DNA of 64,000 nucleotides, from assembly GCA_031422315.1 (NCBI GenBank), contig JANOQN010000056.1, forward strand, positions 1 to 64,000, written 5' to 3'. Positions 8,401 to 17,684 of this stretch are shown one piece after another. The number at the start of each line of letters is the position of its first letter. Position 1 is the stretch's first letter. The stretch is from JANNYA01 sp031422315 (lineage in GTDB: Bacteria; Pseudomonadota; Gammaproteobacteria; Xanthomonadales; SZUA-5). Made by a program: the position numbers and the translations under genes. Under the pieces are notes generated by a model. The model made no database searches and was not told where the DNA came from. It worked only from the letters and a program-made list of their open reading frames with translations.

Positions 8401-11400
8401 TCGTTGCTGCTGGTCCAAGATTGCAGCCCTGACAGCACCACTGGCGCGGCACTGAAGTTCAAGCTTGTCGTGCCACTCACCGGGAAGGTGTGCGCGGCAA
8501 GGCCGATGGCCGGCCAACCTGTAAAGCCGCCGACTATGACAGAGGTGGAGCGTTGGCTCGCGGTCAAATTAAAGCTGCCGACTTTGACCAACACGCCGGG
8601 GCCGGGCACGCGTGCATTGATGTCGTTCGGTAAGCGATAGCTGCCGGGTTTAGCCGCGAGCCAATGCACCGTCACGGCCGGGCCTGAGCCAGTGCAGCCT
8701 ATGCAATTGGCACCCGCCGGCTCAACTTGTAACAAATCAAAGCCGGTGGTGGTCACGCTTGAAATGCGCACGCTGTGTGGATCGGTATTGGCGTCGTCGC
8801 CTTGCGCAATCACAATCGGCACCTGATCAAAAACTTGCGCAAAGCGCACGCGGGTGGCGTTGTTGATACCTGCGATCGTTGCGGGCAGCGTCACTGAGCC
8901 CACCGCAAAACCACGCGGCGTTGCCGGTATACCGCTGCACTGGCCATTGCCCGGGCCTGGGCAAACCAAGCCCGCTTGCACGCGCACATCATCGATGCGC
9001 CAATTTGGATTGGCGTTGACTGTGGAGTTATCCCAACCAGCACGGAAGCGAATAAGAATGGTTTGGCCATTCAGGCTCGCTGGCAATGTCAGCGAAACAG
9101 GCACATAGGTTGCCTGCACACCATTCCACGCGAGTTGTCCGGCGATCGGATTACCAAAGCCGGAGGCAATGGTCGCGTTGTAGCCACCGGTGGTGAAGCT
9201 TGCCCCAAGCGTGCTCACATTGGCGAAACTGGTGCCGCCATTGGTCGATATCTCGACGATGCCGCCGTCGTAGGTGCCATTAGCGTCAAATTCAAAGTTA
9301 AACGCGTGGCTAAAGCTCAATACCGCAGGAATCGCGCCTGCGGGCAAGGCGATGGAAGGGCTGATCAGACTGTTACTGGCCACGGTAGCCACGCCATTGG
9401 TGAACGCAACATTTGGCGCGCTGTTGGGGGCGGTAGCGGTAGTCGCAAAAAACGCAGGCGGCGTAGCACCTGTGCGTTGCGTGGTCCAGCCCGCTGGCAG
9501 ATTCGGCGCGACTACGCTGTCAAAGTTCTCATTGAGCACAGTGTTTAACGTGTTGCCAACAGTAAGCGCAATCGGCAGCACTGCGGGCGAACCACCGCCG
9601 GTGTAGTTCAGCGTGAGCGTAAAGTTTGCACTCGAAGCGCAAACCAAGCTGTTATTTGAGCTCACTTCAAATGGCGTGATGTTGAATGCACTCGCCGCTG
9701 CCGCAATGTTCGGGTAGCTCGCGCTTGCTTGGGTCACGCTGATGCCCGGCGTACTGCTGCTTAAAGTCCCTGTCACCGCTGTTGCCGTGCCGGCACCACC
9801 GTTGCTGACCGCCACGCGCAATTGATTGCACTCGTTCGGCTCAATGCTGCCGTTGCCGGTCAATACGGTCGCTACCGCAGCGCCCAGCACAGGATTGGTA
9901 TTGGTGACGTTGAGCGTAAACCTGCGAATTTCGACCGCGCCGCAGATGTCGGTAGCGCGCACCTCAATAGGATATGCGGCCTGCGGTGTGGTGCCGGTGC
10001 TGCTGATCGACACCACGCCGGCATTGTTGATGGCGACTGTGCCGCCGCCCGGCAAGGTGCTGGGGCTGACGCTCATCGGGCTGGCGAGCAGATTGGGTTC
10101 GGGATCGGCTGGCGCCGCGCTAGGTGAAACATTGCCGCTGCCACCGGCGGCGATATTGGTAGTCGCGTACGTGCCTAGCGTCGGTGCGCGATTGCTTTCA
10201 ACCAGCACGTTAAAAAAGCCCGATGTCACTGCGCCGTCGGCATCGGTGACATTTAGCAAGATCGGGTAAGCCTTGCTGCCGGAAGTAGGCGCCACGGCAT
10301 TGCAAGTCGCGCTGGCAGTGGCTGACACATTGCCACCGACATTAGTCACCGCAACGCTTAAATCACGCGGGATATCGCCCAAGCTCAGGGTTAGCGTGCC
10401 GGCCGCAGTTTGGGTGTCGCTGACGGCACGGATCGTGGCATTGGTCACACTGGGTCCGCCCTGGCGCACGCTCACGGTCGCAGTTCCGGCAATCCCCGGT
10501 GGCGTATTGGTGCCGGTAATCGCGAAGTTGTTGTCGTTAATATCGAAATAGATATTGCCGATCGCTTCAATCCGAATGCGTGCTTGGGTAGTGGCTGGCG
10601 TGCCGCCAGGAATGGTGATCGACTCACTACCGTCGTTAGCGGTGGTAGCGGCCAGCACAGTCGGGAAGGTATAGCCGCCATCACGCGAAAGCAAAATCCG
10701 CACGTTGGCCGTGCTGACTGGCGTTGCCGTGGTATTCGCGACGCTCCACGTAATGATCGTGGCGTTCCCAGCAGCAATGGAGATACCGGTAGTGTTCGGC
10801 GCCGTGACCGCAAATGGCCCGGCGGTATTGGTAGTGGCCACACTGTAGCTCGCCTCATTCGTGCCACCGCCACCGGCGCGGTTATCGCGCGCAGTGATGT
10901 GAAAGTTCAAGGTGCGCGTGGTGGTCGGCAAGCGCTCGCCAGAGAAAAAATCGGGCGCGGTGGTGCCCTCAATCGGCATCTGACTAGTCGGCTGATTGGC
11001 AATGTTTAAGATGTGGCGCAGGCTGGGATACAGCTGGCGATTACCCGTGGGTTTGGGATCAAACGAGCGAAACAGTGGGCCCGCCACCAATTGCGAAACA
11101 TTTCCGGCGACCGCCTGCTGCGCGGTCAGATCGAACTGCTCCCAAATGTAGGTCAAAGCATCGCCGTTGGGGTCTATAGTGCTGGCATTGAGCTCAAACG
11201 GCGTGCTGATCGGAATGGTTAGGCCGGTAGGCGAGCTTATCGTTGGCACCGCAGGCGGGCTATTGCCAGTGGCGCTGGTGGTGCCGCAATTGCCGCCACC
11301 GGTGGTGGTGTAGGCCAAAATCTCATTGAGCGATACCCGATGGAAGTAATCTTCGCTGTTGGGCTGCAAATTGTCCGCAGCACAAATGCCCGCATAGGCC

Positions 11401-12536
11401 TGGATCGTGATGCCGCTACCGGGTTCATAGGCGGTCGGTCCATTGCGATTGGCGCCGGAGCAGTTAAGCCCTGCGCCATTAAAGGTGTGATTGCCGCTGT
11501 ATTGGTGGCCGATTTCGTGCGCAACAAAATCGACATCAAACGCATCGCCAGTGGGGTTGCCGGAGCCCGTCAATCCTTGTGCTTTTGCGCCAGCGGCGCA
11601 CACCGAAGGCAGCGCAGCAACGCCGCCGCCGCCGGTGCCAACCAAATGGCCGATATCGTAATTGGCGCTGCCGATTTGTGTATCAACATTAGCCTGATTC
11701 GCCGGTAAGTCGTTACTGTCATTGGCATACGGGTCGGTGCCCGCATTGGTGTAGATCAACAAATCAGTATTGGCGACCAGCACCATCCGCACGCTGACTT
11801 CGCGCTCGTAAATGCCATTGACCCGATTCATCGTGGTGATGATGCCGGCCAAGCCGTCGGCTACCGTGCCGCCAAGCGCGGCCGTGTATTCACCGGTAGC
11901 TGCCATTGCCAAACGATGCGTGCGTAAGCTCGTGCCGGAGGATATTTTCGGTGTGATGCCGCGTTTTTGGAAGTTCATGCTTTCTTGGGTAGCGCTTTTG
12001 ACGCCGCAGCTAAACGTGCGTTCACCGCGCGGCAGATCATCTTTTTCGAAGGCTAAATAGTGTGTGGTGTCACCGCGCTGCAATGGTTCGATGTAGCTGG
12101 TGCCGCGCCACGACAAGATTTGTGCACGAAACCCGAGCTGCGTCAAATCAAAGCGCACGGTGGCGCTCGGATCGTCAATGCTTTGCCCCAAATACGTACG
12201 GAACTGCGGATATTTACGCGCCAGCCCCGGTTCCATGATTGGCGACTCCACCACGCTGAAGCGCTCAAAGCTGCCATCGACTTTCGGTAAGGCGATTTCG
12301 AAGTTGCTCAGCGCCGCCGGCGTGTTGCGCTCGAGCGGTGCCGATTTCAACAGCGTTTTGAACTCATCAAGTTGAAGGCTTAGCGAACGTGAACGCGTCG
12401 GTTGCACCAGTGCCGGCCCTGCGGCAGGTACGGTGTTGCGCCCCACATCAGTCCAAAGCGCGGAATTTGAGTAAGCCGCCTGAGTAAACGTAAAAACTAA
12501 GCCAAGTGCCAAAAACCCTGTCTTGAATATGCGCAT
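5418..12536 (-). CDS. Giant secreted dual protease (metzincin + C25 gingipain-like)
   Basis: A protein of 2372 residues from the ATG at 12536, which gives a clear signal peptide (MRIFKTGFLALGLVFTFTQA). A prodomain-like region spans about 50-200. A reprolysin-like M12 domain spans about 205-425 with the full metzincin zinc motif HEIGHQYSGNH at 340-350. Ig/cadherin-like and CARDB-like segments follow to about 1000, then a choice-of-anchor jelly-roll (about 1000-1195) and two H-type-lectin-like modules (about 1210-1300 and 1345-1455). A WxxR-type beta domain lies near 1560-1640. The last 350 residues are a C25 caspase-like domain with the predicted catalytic His in NYLGHSS (about 2235) and Cys in SQWGCWNNYF (about 2269), ending FGDPAMPLR. 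It has no recognisable sorting tail. It probably acts outside the cell as a degradative enzyme; both active sites look intact. Confidence 0.9.
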   Translation of the reverse strand: MRIFKTGFLALGLVFTFTQAAYSNSALWTDVGRNTVPAAGPALVQPTRSRSLSLQLDEFKTLLKSAPLERNTPAALSNFEIALPKVDGSFERFSVVESPIMEPGLARKYPQFRTYLGQSIDDPSATVRFDLTQLGFRAQILSWRGTSYIEPLQRGDTTHYLAFEKDDLPRGERTFSCGVKSATQESMNFQKRGITPKISSGTSLRTHRLAMAATGEYTAALGGTVADGLAGIITTMNRVNGIYEREVSVRMVLVANTDLLIYTNAGTDPYANDSNDLPANQANVDTQIGSANYDIGHLVGTGGGGVAALPSVCAAGAKAQGLTGSGNPTGDAFDVDFVAHEIGHQYSGNHTFNGAGLNCSGANRNGPTAYEPGSGITIQAYAGICAADNLQPNSEDYFHRVSLNEILAYTTTGGGNCGTTSATGNSPPAVPTISSPTGLTIPISTPFELNASTIDPNGDALTYIWEQFDLTAQQAVAGNVSQLVAGPLFRSFDPKPTGNRQLYPSLRHILNIANQPTSQMPIEGTTAPDFFSGERLPTTTRTLNFHITARDNRAGGGGTNEASYSVATTNTAGPFAVTAPNTTGISIAAGNATIITWSVANTTATPVSTANVRILLSRDGGYTFPTVLAATTANDGSESITIPGGTPATTQARIRIEAIGNIYFDINDNNFAITGTNTPPGIAGTATVSVRQGGPSVTNATIRAVSDTQTAAGTLTLSLGDIPRDLSVAVTNVGGNVSATASATCNAVAPTSGSKAYPILLNVTDADGAVTSGFFNVLVESNRAPTLGTYATTNIAAGGSGNVSPSAAPADPEPNLLASPMSVSPSTLPGGGTVAINNAGVVSISSTGTTPQAAYPIEVRATDICGAVEIRRFTLNVTNTNPVLGAAVATVLTGNGSIEPNECNQLRVAVSNGGAGTATAVTGTLSSSTPGISVTQASASYPNIAAAASAFNITPFEVSSNNSLVCASSANFTLTLNYTGGGSPAVLPIALTVGNTLNTVLNENFDSVVAPNLPAGWTTQRTGATPPAFFATTATAPNSAPNVAFTNGVATVASNSLISPSIALPAGAIPAVLSFSHAFNFEFDANGTYDGGIVEISTNGGTSFANVSTLGASFTTGGYNATIASGFGNPIAGQLAWNGVQATYVPVSLTLPASLNGQTILIRFRAGWDNSTVNANPNWRIDDVRVQAGLVCPGPGNGQCSGIPATPRGFAVGSVTLPATIAGINNATRVRFAQVFDQVPIVIAQGDDANTDPHSVRISSVTTTGFDLLQVEPAGANCIGCTGSGPAVTVHWLAAKPGSYRLPNDINARVPGPGVLVKVGSFNLTASQRSTSVIVGGFTGWPAIGLAAHTFPVSGTTSLNFSAAPVVLSGLQSWTSSNEGADLGATPVTSLNGASEVWLTPVLNSITANGFNAALESSTVDDNGGNGTGVVAAETLGYVAIENGVSTRIVDLAGSFVGLATGNGSVTGACSNVDLSFPTGVTINPVNLRALHSKNSRVEEDGGWVRRCNASNPSGQIVRSRARIDEDADVSADRSHTSAETVGTAIFGGDFVTTPVTLAYQSASRNADRLNLEFSAATEAGHIGYRVWGRVDSRADWAALHEDLIVAASDASSEAMQPAHYRKTFAAQNWNELRIEDIDLLGRSRFHAPIAVGASVGAVPQVQPLDWSAIRRSHAQVTVRNFANAANNGVIAAVRRAGIQRVAVSELIALGLPITAENVQALAVLDADAPQWRALICPSFPNQCELEWIAEIRDSLYGPERAYTIKIAQTAVRAARTGAAALGTAQPTQFIDTLLLAPNRAYSFSAPGLDPWFDQRLAATSAPTELQRSFTLPGRVVAGAAPVSLSVRLFGGLDFPGAAADHSVELWLNGSLLATRRFDGLIEQVIEATLADSQLRDENTLTLRLLADTGYPADVVALDGFSVRYLRQSSADAGKLSMHTFNSAGTLSEFADGFEAQSSPTEARFLLTGVQGASALWSQEGDQVYRDVVSQNVSLSLRTTALKLTPETALERPALFVAPNSAVANPIDYLIVSHPLFADRLGPLVQLQQSRGYSVRVVRTDEIYARANHVREPEAIRQFIAQSAPRFVLLVGGDSYDYADNLGVGSVSFIPTTYRVASPIVRFAPSDLPLVDFDQDGTPNAALGRLPVRTIDELDRALTSILQRGDQSATKFFASAGASSNQENFDIHSRALLSYLRQSQSKSFGLVDEIGLLDARSRAVQALSGDADWINYLGHSSPNRWAAQNLLDTNQLAGITRTGAPSIVSQWGCWNNYFVLPNQDTMAHALMLRSNRLSAAVLGSTSLAEDQSHLALGLKFFDLVEDGRFDNSDMTPVNTVGEALQRAKIELLRTQPEHRESSFSVTLFGDPAMPLR

Positions 12537-12625
12537 CGTCTGTATTCCGCTTGATTTCCTCAAGCTTAAACGAGAATCCACGCAGGCACAAAGTGAGCAA
12601 TTAAAGCGGGCTCAGCGCCTGGGCT

Positions 12626-13321
12626 TCACCAGGGCAGTTTGGCACCACCATAGTTAAAAAAGCCGCCCGCATCTTGCAGCGTTAGGCCATCCAGTAAGCG
12701 TTGCTGCGCGCTTATGGAAACCTCGAGCGCTACCGGCGCATTTTCTCCACCCATGCGTGTTTTGACCCAGCCCGGATGCAGCGCCACGGTGATCACGTCC
12801 TCGCCTTTCAGATCAACTGCAACGTTTTTTGCCATCATGTTCATCGCTGTTTTTGCAATTCGATAGGCATAGTGCCCACCAGAAGCATTGTCGGTGATTG
12901 ATCCCATGAGGCTGGATTGAAACGCGATTAGTTTTCGTTCGGAAGCTACTATGTTGGATTTAAGTGCCTCAACCAGCTTAAGCGGTGCGAGCGCATTGAT
13001 ATTGACCAGCTCCAGCACCGCTCCCGCATCAACCGCGCCAAACTGTTCGCGCTTTGCGCCGTTTGCGCCCGCATTGGCGAACAGCAAATCAATCGGCGTA
13101 TGGCCCAGCTGCGCGGCGATGCGTGCAGGTGCGGCTGGATCAAGTGCGTCATAGCTCAATATTGTCAGCGAACCTGCATATTGCACCGTAAGCGCTTGCA
13201 GCTCGGCTGCTGCATCGGGCTCACGCACCAGCGCAAAAACGCGTTTGCCGCGTGCCAAGAATTGGCGCGTATGTTCAAAACCTAGGCCGCGATTGGCGCC
13301 GGTGATTAAAATGTTGTGCAT
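12626..13321 (-). CDS. SDR family oxidoreductase
   Basis: A protein of 231 residues from the ATG at 13321 (MHNILITGANRGLG). It has the Rossmann glycine motif TGANRGLG at residues 7-14, the NAGANG segment and the catalytic YAYRIAK motif with Tyr and Lys. It is of the C-factor/sniffer type of short classical SDR. Substrate specificity cannot be predicted. It stands alone between the giant protease gene (same strand) and the divergent pbpC. A longer start at 13360 is possible, but the extra 13 residues do not belong to the SDR fold. Confidence 0.88.
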   Translation of the reverse strand: MHNILITGANRGLGFEHTRQFLARGKRVFALVREPDAAAELQALTVQYAGSLTILSYDALDPAAPARIAAQLGHTPIDLLFANAGANGAKREQFGAVDAGAVLELVNINALAPLKLVEALKSNIVASERKLIAFQSSLMGSITDNASGGHYAYRIAKTAMNMMAKNVAVDLKGEDVITVALHPGWVKTRMGGENAPVALEVSISAQQRLLDGLTLQDAGGFFNYGGAKLPW

Positions 13322-13455
13322 GCTGATTCCTGGATTGGGCTGGTCACACCCACGCATCATGCATCTTTGCGGTTAAAATTTTGCGAATGGGCTAGAACGC
13401 AATCCCTCGCTTATCTGGCAATCTCAAGTAGTTACCTTATGGCAAAACCGCGTTC

Positions 13456-15801
13456 ATGCGCAAAATCGCTCTAACTTTAGCCTGCCTAGCCGCGTTGTTG
13501 ATGGCATCAAATGCGCTGTTTCCACCGCCGCTGCAAGCGTTTTTGTTGGCGCGCGCGCAAGGCAGCACGATTGTGTTGGACAAAAATGGCGTGCCGCTGC
13601 GTGCATTTGCGGATGCGCGCGGGGTTTGGCGCTACCCGATTGGTGTGCAGGACACTTCGCCGCTTTATCTGCAAAGCCTGTTGAACTACGAAGATCGCTG
13701 GTTTTTCCGACATCCTGGTGTAAATCCGACTTCTATGCTGCGCGCGGTGGCGCAGTCGATTCAGTATCGCAGACCGGTTTCGGGCGGCTCGACCATTACC
13801 ATGCAAGTGGCCCGCATGATCGAACCGATTCCGCACACCGCGCTCGGAAAAATCTGGCAAATGCTGCGCGCGCTGCAATTGGAGCTGCGGCTGAGCAAGT
13901 CAGAAATTTTGACGCTGTATTTGCAACACGCGCCATTTGGCGGCCCAATTGAAGGTGTGGAAGCAGCTAGCTTTGCCTATTTGGGGCATTCGTCCAAACA
14001 GCTCAGCGACGCGCAAGCCGCGCTGTTGGTCGTTTTGCCGCAGCGCCCGAGCGCATTGCGCCCGGATCGGCACGCAAGTAGAGCGCAAGCCGCGCGCGAT
14101 AAAGTGCTGCGCCGCTTGCAAGATTTTGGCGTGCTTAGCCCGGCGCGAACCCAAGCCGCTTTGCAAGAATCGGTGGTCGCGCGCGGCCTTCGTGCACCGA
14201 TGCAGGCTGCGCTATTGGCTGAGCGTTTGCGCAGCGAATCGGTACGCGCCGCGTTAAAATCACGCTCGCAGCCGCCCGCGCGCATTGACAGCAGCATCGA
14301 CAGCAACTGGCAAACCATGGCCGAAACAAGGGTCGCCAGCTATGCAAGGCGGTTTCCTGAGCGCACCTCAATCGCCGCGTTAATTGTCGATAACAAAACC
14401 ATGCTGGTGCGGGCTTATGTGGGCTCAGCAAGGTTTGCCGAAGCCGCCAGCCTTGGCCATATCGACATGGTTCGCGCATCAAGATCACCTGGTTCCACGC
14501 TCAAACCTAGCCTTTACGGATTGGCGATTGACGCTGGCCTGATCCACTCGGAAAGCCTGCTGATCGACGCGCCGCAAAGTTTTTTAGGCTATCGACCTGC
14601 TAATTTTTCCGAGAGCTTTAACGGCCCGATAAGTGCGGCTTCGGCGCTGCGGCTATCGCTCAACGTGCCAGCGGTCGATCTGCTGCAGCGTTTCGGCCCG
14701 GCGAAATTTCACGGCATGTTGGCCAATGCGGGCTTGAATATCCAGCTACCGCCGGGTGCGGTGCCGAATTTGAGCCTGATTTTAGGCGGCGGCGGCGCTC
14801 GGCTTGAGCAGCTGGTGGGTTTGCACAGTGCGTTGGTGCGTGGCGGCTTGGCCGCGAGTCCTCGCCTGACTAGCGCGCAGCCGCTGCAAGATCGCTATTT
14901 GCTTTCCCCAGGTGCTGCGTGGATCGTTTATTCCATGCTAGCGGCAAATCCCAGGCCTGGCGCTTCACCGCTGTTTGCCGATACCTCAGCGAAAGTCGCG
15001 TTCAAAACTGGCACCAGCTTTGGATTTCGCGATGCCTGGGCTCTGGGCGCGACTGAAAAAATAAGTATCGGCGTTTGGGTAGGTCGGCCGGATGGCACGC
15101 CGGTGCCGGGCAGTTTTGGCGCAGCCAGCGCACTGCCGCTGCTATTTGAGCTTTACGATGCACTTCCCAGTTCGGCACTCGGGCGCACACCGAGCAAACC
15201 TGATTCGGTGACTGACGTAGATATCTGCTGGCCGCTGGGCACCGAATTCGTGCCAGCGCAGTCAGCTTTATGCCACAGCAAAAAGCAGGCCTGGGTGCTC
15301 GATCAAGCGATTCCACCGAGTTTTCCCGATCGTGAAGCGCGCGTATGGCAGCCCGAACGCGTATCGATATTCGTTGATCGCAAAACTGGGTTGCGCCGCA
15401 ATGCCAGCTGCTTAACGCCGGAGGTCGACGTGCTCGAAATCGCGCGCTGGCCCGCACTCGCTTACCCGTGGCTGAGCGCCAGGATTCGTGCATTGGCAAG
15501 CCCGCCTGAGCTGGCACCCGGCTGCGCGCAAGATGCGTTTAGCCTGCAAGCACTCGTAATCGAGGGGCTTACTGCGGATGCGCTTTTGCGCCTACCCGCG
15601 AACCGTGCGCAAACGCCTGTCGGCGTCAAGGTGATCGGCACGCAAGCGCCGGTGCGTTGGCTGTTGAACGATATTTATTTGGGCGATTCTGACGGCAGTA
15701 GCGAGTTGCGCTTCAACTTACCCGCGCCCGGCAGCTATCGATTGTTAGCGCAAGATGCAAATGGGCGCTGGGCGGTGATTAACTTTAGGGTCATGCGCTA
15801 G
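13456..15801 (+). CDS. pbpC: Penicillin-binding protein 1C
   Basis: A protein of 781 residues. An N-terminal signal anchor (about 5-22) is followed by a GT51 transglycosylase domain (about 55-225) with the catalytic glutamate segment NYEDRWFFRHPGVNP and GGSTITMQVAR. The transpeptidase domain (about 300-570) has the SxxK motif in SPGSTLKPS, SLN in LRLSLNVPA and KTG in FKTGTSFGFRDAW. A C-terminal BiPBP_C beta domain (about 690-780) completes the PbpC layout. It polymerises and may cross-link peptidoglycan at the periplasmic face. The alpha-2-macroglobulin gene (yfhM) that often accompanies pbpC is not next to it; a beta-lactamase-fold hydrolase follows 32 bases downstream. Confidence 0.94.
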   Translation: MRKIALTLACLAALLMASNALFPPPLQAFLLARAQGSTIVLDKNGVPLRAFADARGVWRYPIGVQDTSPLYLQSLLNYEDRWFFRHPGVNPTSMLRAVAQSIQYRRPVSGGSTITMQVARMIEPIPHTALGKIWQMLRALQLELRLSKSEILTLYLQHAPFGGPIEGVEAASFAYLGHSSKQLSDAQAALLVVLPQRPSALRPDRHASRAQAARDKVLRRLQDFGVLSPARTQAALQESVVARGLRAPMQAALLAERLRSESVRAALKSRSQPPARIDSSIDSNWQTMAETRVASYARRFPERTSIAALIVDNKTMLVRAYVGSARFAEAASLGHIDMVRASRSPGSTLKPSLYGLAIDAGLIHSESLLIDAPQSFLGYRPANFSESFNGPISAASALRLSLNVPAVDLLQRFGPAKFHGMLANAGLNIQLPPGAVPNLSLILGGGGARLEQLVGLHSALVRGGLAASPRLTSAQPLQDRYLLSPGAAWIVYSMLAANPRPGASPLFADTSAKVAFKTGTSFGFRDAWALGATEKISIGVWVGRPDGTPVPGSFGAASALPLLFELYDALPSSALGRTPSKPDSVTDVDICWPLGTEFVPAQSALCHSKKQAWVLDQAIPPSFPDREARVWQPERVSIFVDRKTGLRRNASCLTPEVDVLEIARWPALAYPWLSARIRALASPPELAPGCAQDAFSLQALVIEGLTADALLRLPANRAQTPVGVKVIGTQAPVRWLLNDIYLGDSDGSSELRFNLPAPGSYRLLAQDANGRWAVINFRVMR

Positions 15802-15833
15802 CCCTTTGCCGCGCAGCCGGGCACACTTGCAAG

Positions 15834-17027
15834 ATGTCGCTACTTACTTTTATCTGTCAACGCATCCGAACGCTTGCTTATGCGGCTGTGTTTTGTTGCC
15901 TTAGCAGCACAGCGATTGCGCGCGCGCCAGACAACGCGCTGGACTTGCTTAAGCTTGATCAAGAGTTGCTTAGCATCATGGCTACCGGCCAAGTACCCGC
16001 ACTCGCAATTGCGATTGTGCACGACGGCCGGCCGATTTTCGTGCGCGCGCTCGGCGAGCGTGCTTCCGGTAGCGCGCTAAAGGTCGACGTTGACACCCGC
16101 TTTCGCATAGCCTCGATGAGCAAAACCATGAGTGCGGCGCTGGTCGGCAAATTGGTGCATCAGGGTTTTATGACTTGGGAAACGCCAGTCACGCTTATCG
16201 TGCCGGCATTTCGCCTGAAGGACCCGAACAGCGCGTTTTTGACCGTGGCGCAGCTGCTCAGTCACCGCACTGGTTTGGAGCACCACACGCTCGACGATGA
16301 AATGGAGGCCGCCACTGAAATTGAGCCGGTGCGCGCTTTATTGCCAAACGCTAAAGCTTACTGCGCTATTGGCAGCTGCTTTCAATACCAAAACATTGCG
16401 TTCAATTTTTCCGCCGATTTAGTATACGGCGCGACCGGAAAATTCTTTGCCACCGAGATGAAACGTCAGCTATTTGAGCCCTTGAATATGCTGCGCGCCA
16501 ACATCGGTTTTGAAGAGCTCAGCCAAGACGATAACTGGGCGCGCCCGCATGTGCGCGGCTGGCAGCGCGGCATTGGTGGCTTCAATGAAGTGGTCGCGGT
16601 CAAGCCGAATTACTACTGGCTGCCCGCGAGCGCCGGCGTGAATGCGTCAGTGAACGATATGGCGCAGTGGCTCAGCGCGCTGTTGGGGCATCAGCCCGAT
16701 GCGCTGCCGCCGGCAGTGGTTACGGATTTGGCGCGCATCCAAATCGTAACCCCAGCCGAGCGCATGGGAGTGAAGTGGCGGCTCGCGCGGCTAAAAAGTG
16801 CTAGCTATGGCTTAGGCATGCGCATTTTTGATTACCAAGGCCATAAGGTTTATTTCCACGCCGGTGCGGTGCAAGGCTATCGCGGCATGGTGGTGGTAGC
16901 GCCCGATCGCGATGCGGGTTTTGTGATTATGTGGAACTCACAAGCCGGTCCGCCCGCAGGATTGGTGCCCACTATTTTAGATCGTTGGTTTAACGTGCCG
17001 AAGTTTGACTGGTTAGAAAAGGGTTAA
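15834..17027 (+). CDS. Serine hydrolase, class C beta-lactamase fold
   Basis: A protein of 397 residues with an N-terminal export signal ending near SSTAIARA. It shows the SxxK motif SMSKT (near residue 95), a YxN-type motif in FQYQNIAFN and a late HAGAVQGYRG motif in the place of KTG. This is the layout of the Beta-lactamase (PF00144) family, which includes AmpC, D-aminopeptidases and esterases. The HxG motif in place of KTG argues for an esterase or peptidase rather than a true beta-lactamase. It follows pbpC by 32 bases in the same direction, so a cell-wall-related role is possible but not shown. Confidence 0.85.
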   Translation: MSLLTFICQRIRTLAYAAVFCCLSSTAIARAPDNALDLLKLDQELLSIMATGQVPALAIAIVHDGRPIFVRALGERASGSALKVDVDTRFRIASMSKTMSAALVGKLVHQGFMTWETPVTLIVPAFRLKDPNSAFLTVAQLLSHRTGLEHHTLDDEMEAATEIEPVRALLPNAKAYCAIGSCFQYQNIAFNFSADLVYGATGKFFATEMKRQLFEPLNMLRANIGFEELSQDDNWARPHVRGWQRGIGGFNEVVAVKPNYYWLPASAGVNASVNDMAQWLSALLGHQPDALPPAVVTDLARIQIVTPAERMGVKWRLARLKSASYGLGMRIFDYQGHKVYFHAGAVQGYRGMVVVAPDRDAGFVIMWNSQAGPPAGLVPTILDRWFNVPKFDWLEKG

Positions 17028-17035
17028 CTAAAAAC

Positions 17036-17338
17036 ATGAACGACTTCATCTTGCTCATGCACAGCGACTCGACGAACGCAGAAATAGCAGCGGATCCCGT
17101 CGTTTGGGACAACTATTTTATGAAGCTGCAATCTAGCGGATGCTTCGACGGTGGCAGCGCGATAGGCAAAGGCCAAACGTTTCGAAAATCAGGTCAGCCG
17201 GGTGCAGGTACTGATCAACTCTCCGGCTATATTCGAATACGTGCTGCCAGCCTGGAGCAGGCGCGGTCTTGGCTTGTAGGTAACCCGATCTATGAAGCCG
17301 GCGGCACGGTCGAGATACGCGCGCTGCCCAAGGATTAG
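17036..17338 (+). CDS. YCII-related domain protein
   Basis: A protein of 100 residues. The start MNDFILLMHSD, the middle GQTFRKSGQPG and the end ASLEQARSWLVGNPIYEAGGTVEIRALP match the YCII/DGPF ferredoxin-like fold, in which a conserved His-Asp pair near the N-terminus is thought to be catalytic; here H9 and D11 are visible. Family functions are mostly unknown; some members sit beside ECF sigma factors, but none is present here. It starts 8 bases after the hydrolase stop, so it may be read through from that gene. Confidence 0.8.
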   Translation: MNDFILLMHSDSTNAEIAADPVVWDNYFMKLQSSGCFDGGSAIGKGQTFRKSGQPGAGTDQLSGYIRIRAASLEQARSWLVGNPIYEAGGTVEIRALPKD

Positions 17339-17465
17339 CCTGGGGCTCCGGATGCCTATCACCAGGTGAAATTAACGTGTTTAGCGACAAATTGATAGAA
17401 AACTGGCGCGTAGATTCGAACAGGCATATTCTTACCAAAACTATATCGACAACAAAGAGTATGAA

Positions 17466-17684
17466 ATGACTGCTTCAGCCACGGCAACGCTATCTAGCAA
17501 ATTTCAAATTTCAATCCCTAAAGTTGTTCGAGAACTTCAAAAATGGGATGCGGGTCAGGAATTTGTCTTTATTCTCAAAGGTGACGGCGTATTGGTTATG
17601 CCAGTCCCAAAACTAAGTGAACTTCGTGGAATCGCTAAGGGATCCGATCCGACGGGCTACCGAGATCGATTGGATCGTTTCTAA
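17466..17684 (+). CDS. vapB: AbrB/MazE-fold antitoxin (VapB-type)
   Basis: A protein of 72 residues. The SpoVT/AbrB swapped-hairpin signature is clear in ATLSSKFQISIPKVVRE at residues 6-22. The C-terminal tail (KGSDPTGYRDRLDRF) is the flexible toxin-binding part. Its stop overlaps the start of the PIN toxin gene by one base (TAATG), which indicates translational coupling. In vapBC operons the antitoxin, alone or with toxin, represses its own promoter. The bases 17339-17465 upstream would hold the operator but no palindrome was convincing. The pair is more AT-rich than the flanking pbpC and queA genes. Confidence 0.88.
   Translation: MTASATATLSSKFQISIPKVVRELQKWDAGQEFVFILKGDGVLVMPVPKLSELRGIAKGSDPTGYRDRLDRF

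Noticed and set aside
7734..11009. Several plus-strand open frames of 100-200 codons within the giant protease gene
   Set aside because: They are shadows of the high-GC repetitive coding strand; they lack ribosome sites and known motifs, and the minus-strand frame has a signal peptide and domains.
15834..17027. Reading this gene as an antibiotic-resistance beta-lactamase
   Set aside because: The KTG motif is replaced by HAG/HxG and the family is dominated by esterases and peptidases.
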